The position numbers and the translations under genes are program-made. The notes beneath the pieces are model-generated. The model saw nothing but the letters and a program-made list of their open reading frames with translations, did no database searches and was not told the origin of the DNA. Shown here piece after piece: positions 60,651-64,000 of a stretch of 64,000 bases of DNA. How positions within the stretch are numbered: position 1 is the first letter of the stretch; each line of letters opens with the position of its first letter. This stretch comes from Plasmopara viticola. Lineage: Eukaryota; Oomycota; Peronosporomycetes; Peronosporales; Peronosporaceae. The stretch covers positions 1-64,000 of the forward strand of contig MBPM02000189.1 in NCBI GenBank assembly GCA_001695595.3, written 5' to 3'.

Positions 60651-63600
60651 GTTGTGGCCCTATTGCGTCTGTGCACGTCTAAGAGGATAGAAAGGACGTT
60701 TCTGCTGACGAACTGCGTCTTAGTGCTTAAATGAATTGAATATGCGCTTAGTTTTGACGCTAATGGGTCTGTAAAAGTCTAGTTAGATCGAAAGAACGTA
60801 GCTTTGGTCGTACAGCGTCTCAGCGCTTAAAAAGGGTGAATATACTCTTTGGTGTGTCTCTAATGCATCTGTGCACGTCTAAAGAGATAGAAGGACGTAT
60901 TTGTCGTCCCACATCATCAAGGCACTTTAGAAAAGCTGTTTCATGCTTCGTTGTGGCCCTATTGCGTCTGTGCACGTCTAAGAGGATAGAAAGGACGTTT
61001 CTGCTGACGTGCGTCTTAGTGCTTAAATGAATTGAATATGCGCTTAGTTTTGACGCTAATGGGTCTGTAAAAGTCTAGATAGATCGAAAGAACGTAGCTT
61101 TGGTCGTACAGCGTCTCAGCGCTTAAAAAGGGTGAATATACTCTTTGGTGTGTGTCTAATGCATCTGTGCACGTCTAAAGAGAAAGAAAGGACGTATTTG
61201 TCGTCCCACATCATCTGAGCACTTTAATAAGCTGTTTGATGCTTCGTTGTGGCCCTATTGCGTCTGTGCACGTCTAGAGGATAGAAAGGACGTATCTGCT
61301 GACGTACAGCGTCTTAGCGCTTAAATGAATTAAATATGCGCTTAGTTTTGACGCTATTGCGTGTGTGAACGTCTAGATAGATCGAAAGAACGTAGCTATG
61401 GTCGTACATCGTCTCAGCGCTTAAAGAAGGTAAGTATACACTTTGGTGTGTCTCTAATGCATCTGTACATGTCTAAGAGATAGAAAGGACGTATCGTCGT
61501 CCCACACCATCTGAGACCTTTAAAAAAGCTGTTTCATGCTTCGTTGTGGCCCTATTTCGTCTGTGCACGTCCACGATGATAGAAAGGACGTATCTGCTGA
61601 CGTACAGCGTCTTAACGCTTAAATGAATGAATATGCGCTTAGTTTTGACGCTAATGGGTCTGTAAAAGTCTAGTTAGATCGAAAGAACGTAGCAATGGTC
61701 GTACATTGTCTCAGCGCTAAAAAGGGTAAGTATACACTTTGGTGTGTCTCTAATGCATCTGTGCACGTCTAAAGAAATAGAAGGAACGTATTTGTTGTCC
61801 CACAACATCAAGGCACTTTAGAAAAGCTGTTTCATGCTTCGTTGTGGCCCTATTGCGTCTGTGCACGTCTACGAGATAGAAAGGACGTATCTGCTGACGT
61901 ACAGCGTCTTAACGCTTAAATGAATGAATATGCGCTTAGTTTTGACGCTATGGTCTGTAAAGTCTAGATAGATCGAAAGAACGTAGCAATGGTCGTACAT
62001 CGTCTCAGCGCTAAAAAGGGTAAGTATACACTTTGGTGTGTCTCTAATGCATCTGTGCACGTCTAAAGAAATAGAAGGACGTATTTGTTGTCCCACACAT
62101 CAAGGCACTTTAGAAAAGCTGTTTCATGCTTCGTTGTGGCCCTATTGCGTCTGTGCACGTCTAAGAGGATAGAAAGGACGTTTCTGCTGACGAACTGCGT
62201 CTTAGTGCTTAAATGAATTGAATATGCGCTTAGTTTTGACGCTTTTGCGTGTGTGAAAGTCTAGATATATCGAAAGAACGTAGCTTTGGTCGTACAGCGT
62301 CTCAGCGCTTAAAAAGGGTGAGTATACTCTTTGGTGTGTCTCTAATGCATCTGTGCACGTCTAAAGAGAAAGAAAGGACGTATTTGTTGTCCCACATCAT
62401 CTGAGCACTTTAAAAAAGCTGTTTCATGCTTCGTTGTGGCCATATTGCGTCTGTGCACGTCTAGAGGATAGAAAGGACGTATCTGCTGACGTACAGCGTC
62501 TTAGCGCTTAAATGAATTGAATATGCGCTTAGTTTTGACGCTATTGCTTGTGTGAACGTCAAGATAGATCGAAAGAACGTAGCAATGGTCGTACATCGTC
62601 TCAGCGCTAAAAAGGGTAAGTATACACTTGGTGTGTCTCTAATGCATCTGTGCACGTCTAAAGAGATAGAAGGAACGTATTTGTTGTCCCACAACATCAA
62701 GGCACTTTAGAAAAGCTGTTTCATGCTTCGTTGTGGCCCTATTGCGTCTGTGCACGTCTAAGAGGAAAGAAGGACGTTTCTGCTGACGTACAGCGTCTTA
62801 ACGCTTAAATGAATGAATATGCGTTTTTGTGACCTATTGCGTGTGTGAACGTCTAGATAGATCGAAAGAACGTAGCAATGGTCGTACATCGTCTCAGCGC
62901 TAAAAAGGGTAAGTATACACTTTGGTGTGTCTCTAATGCATCTGTGCACGTCTAAAGAGATAGAAGGAACGTATTTGTTGTCCCACAACATCAAGGCACT
63001 TTAGAAAAGCTGTTTCATGCTTCGTTGTGGCCCTATTGCGTCTGTGCACGTCTAAGAGGATAGAAGGACGTTTCTGCTGACGTACAGCGTCTTAACGCTT
63101 AAATGAATGAATATGCGCTTAGTTTTGACGCTATGGTCTGTAAAAGTCTAGATAGATCGAAAGAACGTAGCAATGGTCGTACATCGTCTCAGCGCTAAAA
63201 AGGGTAAGTATACACTTTGGTGTGTCTCTAATGCATCTGTGCACGTCTAAAGAATAGAAGGAACGTATTTGTTGTCCCACAACATCAAGGCACTTTAGAA
63301 AAGCTGTTTCATGCTTCGTTGTGGCCCTATTGCGTCTGTGCACGTCTAAGAGGATAGAAAGAACGTTTCTGCTGACGAACTGCGTCTTAGTGCTTAAATG
63401 AATTGAATATGCGCTTAGTTTTGACGCTTTTGCGTGTGTGAAGGTCTAGATATATCGAAAGAACGTAGCTATGGTCGTACAGCGTCTCAGCGCTTAAAAA
63501 GGGTGAGTATACTCTTTGGTGTGTCTCTAATGCATCTGTGCACGTCTAAAGAGAAAGAAAGGACGTATTTGTTGTCCCACATCATCTGAGCACTTTAAAA

Positions 63601-64000
63601 AAGCTGTTTCATGCTTCATTGTGGCCATATTGCGTCTGTGCACGTCAAAAAGGATAGAAAGAACGTTCCTGCTGACGAACTGCGTCTTAGTGCTTAAATG
63701 AATTGAATATGCGCTTAGTTTTGACGCTTTGCGTGTGTGAAGGTCTAGATATATCGAAAGAACGTAGCTATGGTCGTACAGCGTCTCAGCGCTTAAAAAG
63801 GGTGAGTATACTCTTTGGTGTGTCTCTAATGCATCTGTGCACGTCTAAAGAGATAGAAGGAACGTATTTGTTGTCCCACATCATCAAGGCACTTTAGAAA
63901 AGCTGTTTCATGCTTCGTTGTGGCCCTGTTGCGTCTGTGCACGTCTAAGAGGATAGAGAGGACGTTTCTGCTGACGTACTTCGTCTTAACGCTTAAATGA

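Larger units (their letters stand above)
14113..64000 (-). repeat. Satellite array, right arm, inverted orientation
   Basis: About 167 consecutive copies of the same ~300-bp trimeric repeat, all read on the - strand. On the + strand each unit therefore appears as A'-C'-B'. Typical + strand landmarks per unit are GTGCACGTCTAAGAGGATAG (A'), TGCGCTTAGTTTTGACGC (C') and GGTCGTACATCGTCTCAGCG (B'). I followed the polarity to base 64,000 and found no second reversal. The arm is more heterogeneous than the left arm and contains multi-HOR duplications, monomer-number variants and subtype domains listed separately. The window ends inside a unit, so the array continues downstream. Confidence 0.97.
43700..64000 (-). 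repeat. Domain 4: homogenised T1/T2/T3 HORs
   Basis: Nearly every unit falls into one of three subtypes defined in the A monomer (+ strand text). T1 has TTGTTGTCCCACAACATCAA. T2 has GTCGTCCCACATCATCTGAG followed by CACTTTAAAAAAG. T3 has TCGGTCGTCCCACACCATC or the derivative GTCACACACC. From about 46.5 kb the order begins T3 T1 T2 T1 T1 T2 T1 T2 T3 T1 T1 T2 T1 T2 T3 T3. Parts of this order repeat as larger blocks, so amplification acted on multi-HOR segments. Confidence 0.8.

Noticed and set aside
1..64000. CRISPR array
   Set aside because: Repeats are regular, but there are no unique spacers. All intervening sequence is itself repeated, and the unit is far too long.
1..64000. rRNA intergenic spacer or tRNA cluster
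   Set aside because: No rRNA-like, tRNA-like or polymerase III A/B box pattern that I could recognise. The unit is a simple three-monomer satellite.
1..64000. Alpha satellite or another named satellite
   Set aside because: The monomer is ~100 bp, not ~171 bp, and I recognise no sequence match. The family is left unnamed.
1..64000. Telomeric repeats or a second inversion
   Set aside because: No short telomere-like repeat was seen, and all units after 14,113 keep the same reversed polarity to the end.
1..64000. Bacterial or phage origin
   Set aside because: Tens of kilobases of diverged trimeric tandem repeat with no genes is not a known prokaryotic arrangement.

Overview
The whole 64-kb window is one uninterrupted satellite DNA array. 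I see no convincing protein gene, RNA gene, transposon or other unique sequence anywhere in it. The basic monomer is about 100 bp. Three diverged monomers, here called A, B and C, form a higher-order repeat (HOR) of about 300 bp. In the first unit the shared motif TACGTCCTTTC starts at positions 84, 184 and 284, exactly 100 bp apart, and the next unit starts at 301. Dividing the window by a period just under 300 bp gives roughly 214 HOR copies, or about 640 monomers. Both window edges lie inside the array, so it is longer than 64 kb.

This scale and organisation point to eukaryotic heterochromatin (centromeric, pericentromeric or subtelomeric) rather than a prokaryote. The species cannot be named from the sequence. 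GC is about 45% and CpG is not depleted: the first 300-bp unit has 17 CpG where its base composition predicts 15. That fits a genome or compartment with little CpG-methylation decay, as in many invertebrates, but does not prove it.

Layout: (1) 1 to ~10.1 kb, fairly uniform 'L-type' HORs in A-B-C order on the + strand. (2) ~10.1 to 14.112 kb, same orientation but increasingly carrying variants typical of the far side. (3) 14,112/14,113, an inversion junction where array polarity flips with no spacer. (4) 14.113 to ~43.7 kb, an inverted 'R-type' mosaic with several multi-HOR duplications (periods about 0.9, 2.0, 2.2, 2.4 and 3.1 kb) and one small island of L-type sequence at ~36.33-36.67 kb. 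(5) ~43.7 to 64 kb, a more homogenised domain built from three HOR subtypes (T1, T2, T3) arranged in larger super-repeats (2.08, 2.6 and 3.5 kb).

The interest lies in the array's evolutionary structure: the inversion, the spread of variants across it, the transplanted L-type HOR, nested amplification, HORs that gained or lost a monomer, and clusters of tiny deletions that may be assembly errors. Open reading frames up to 154 codons occur on both strands, but they are by-products of a repeat whose period is close to a multiple of three.
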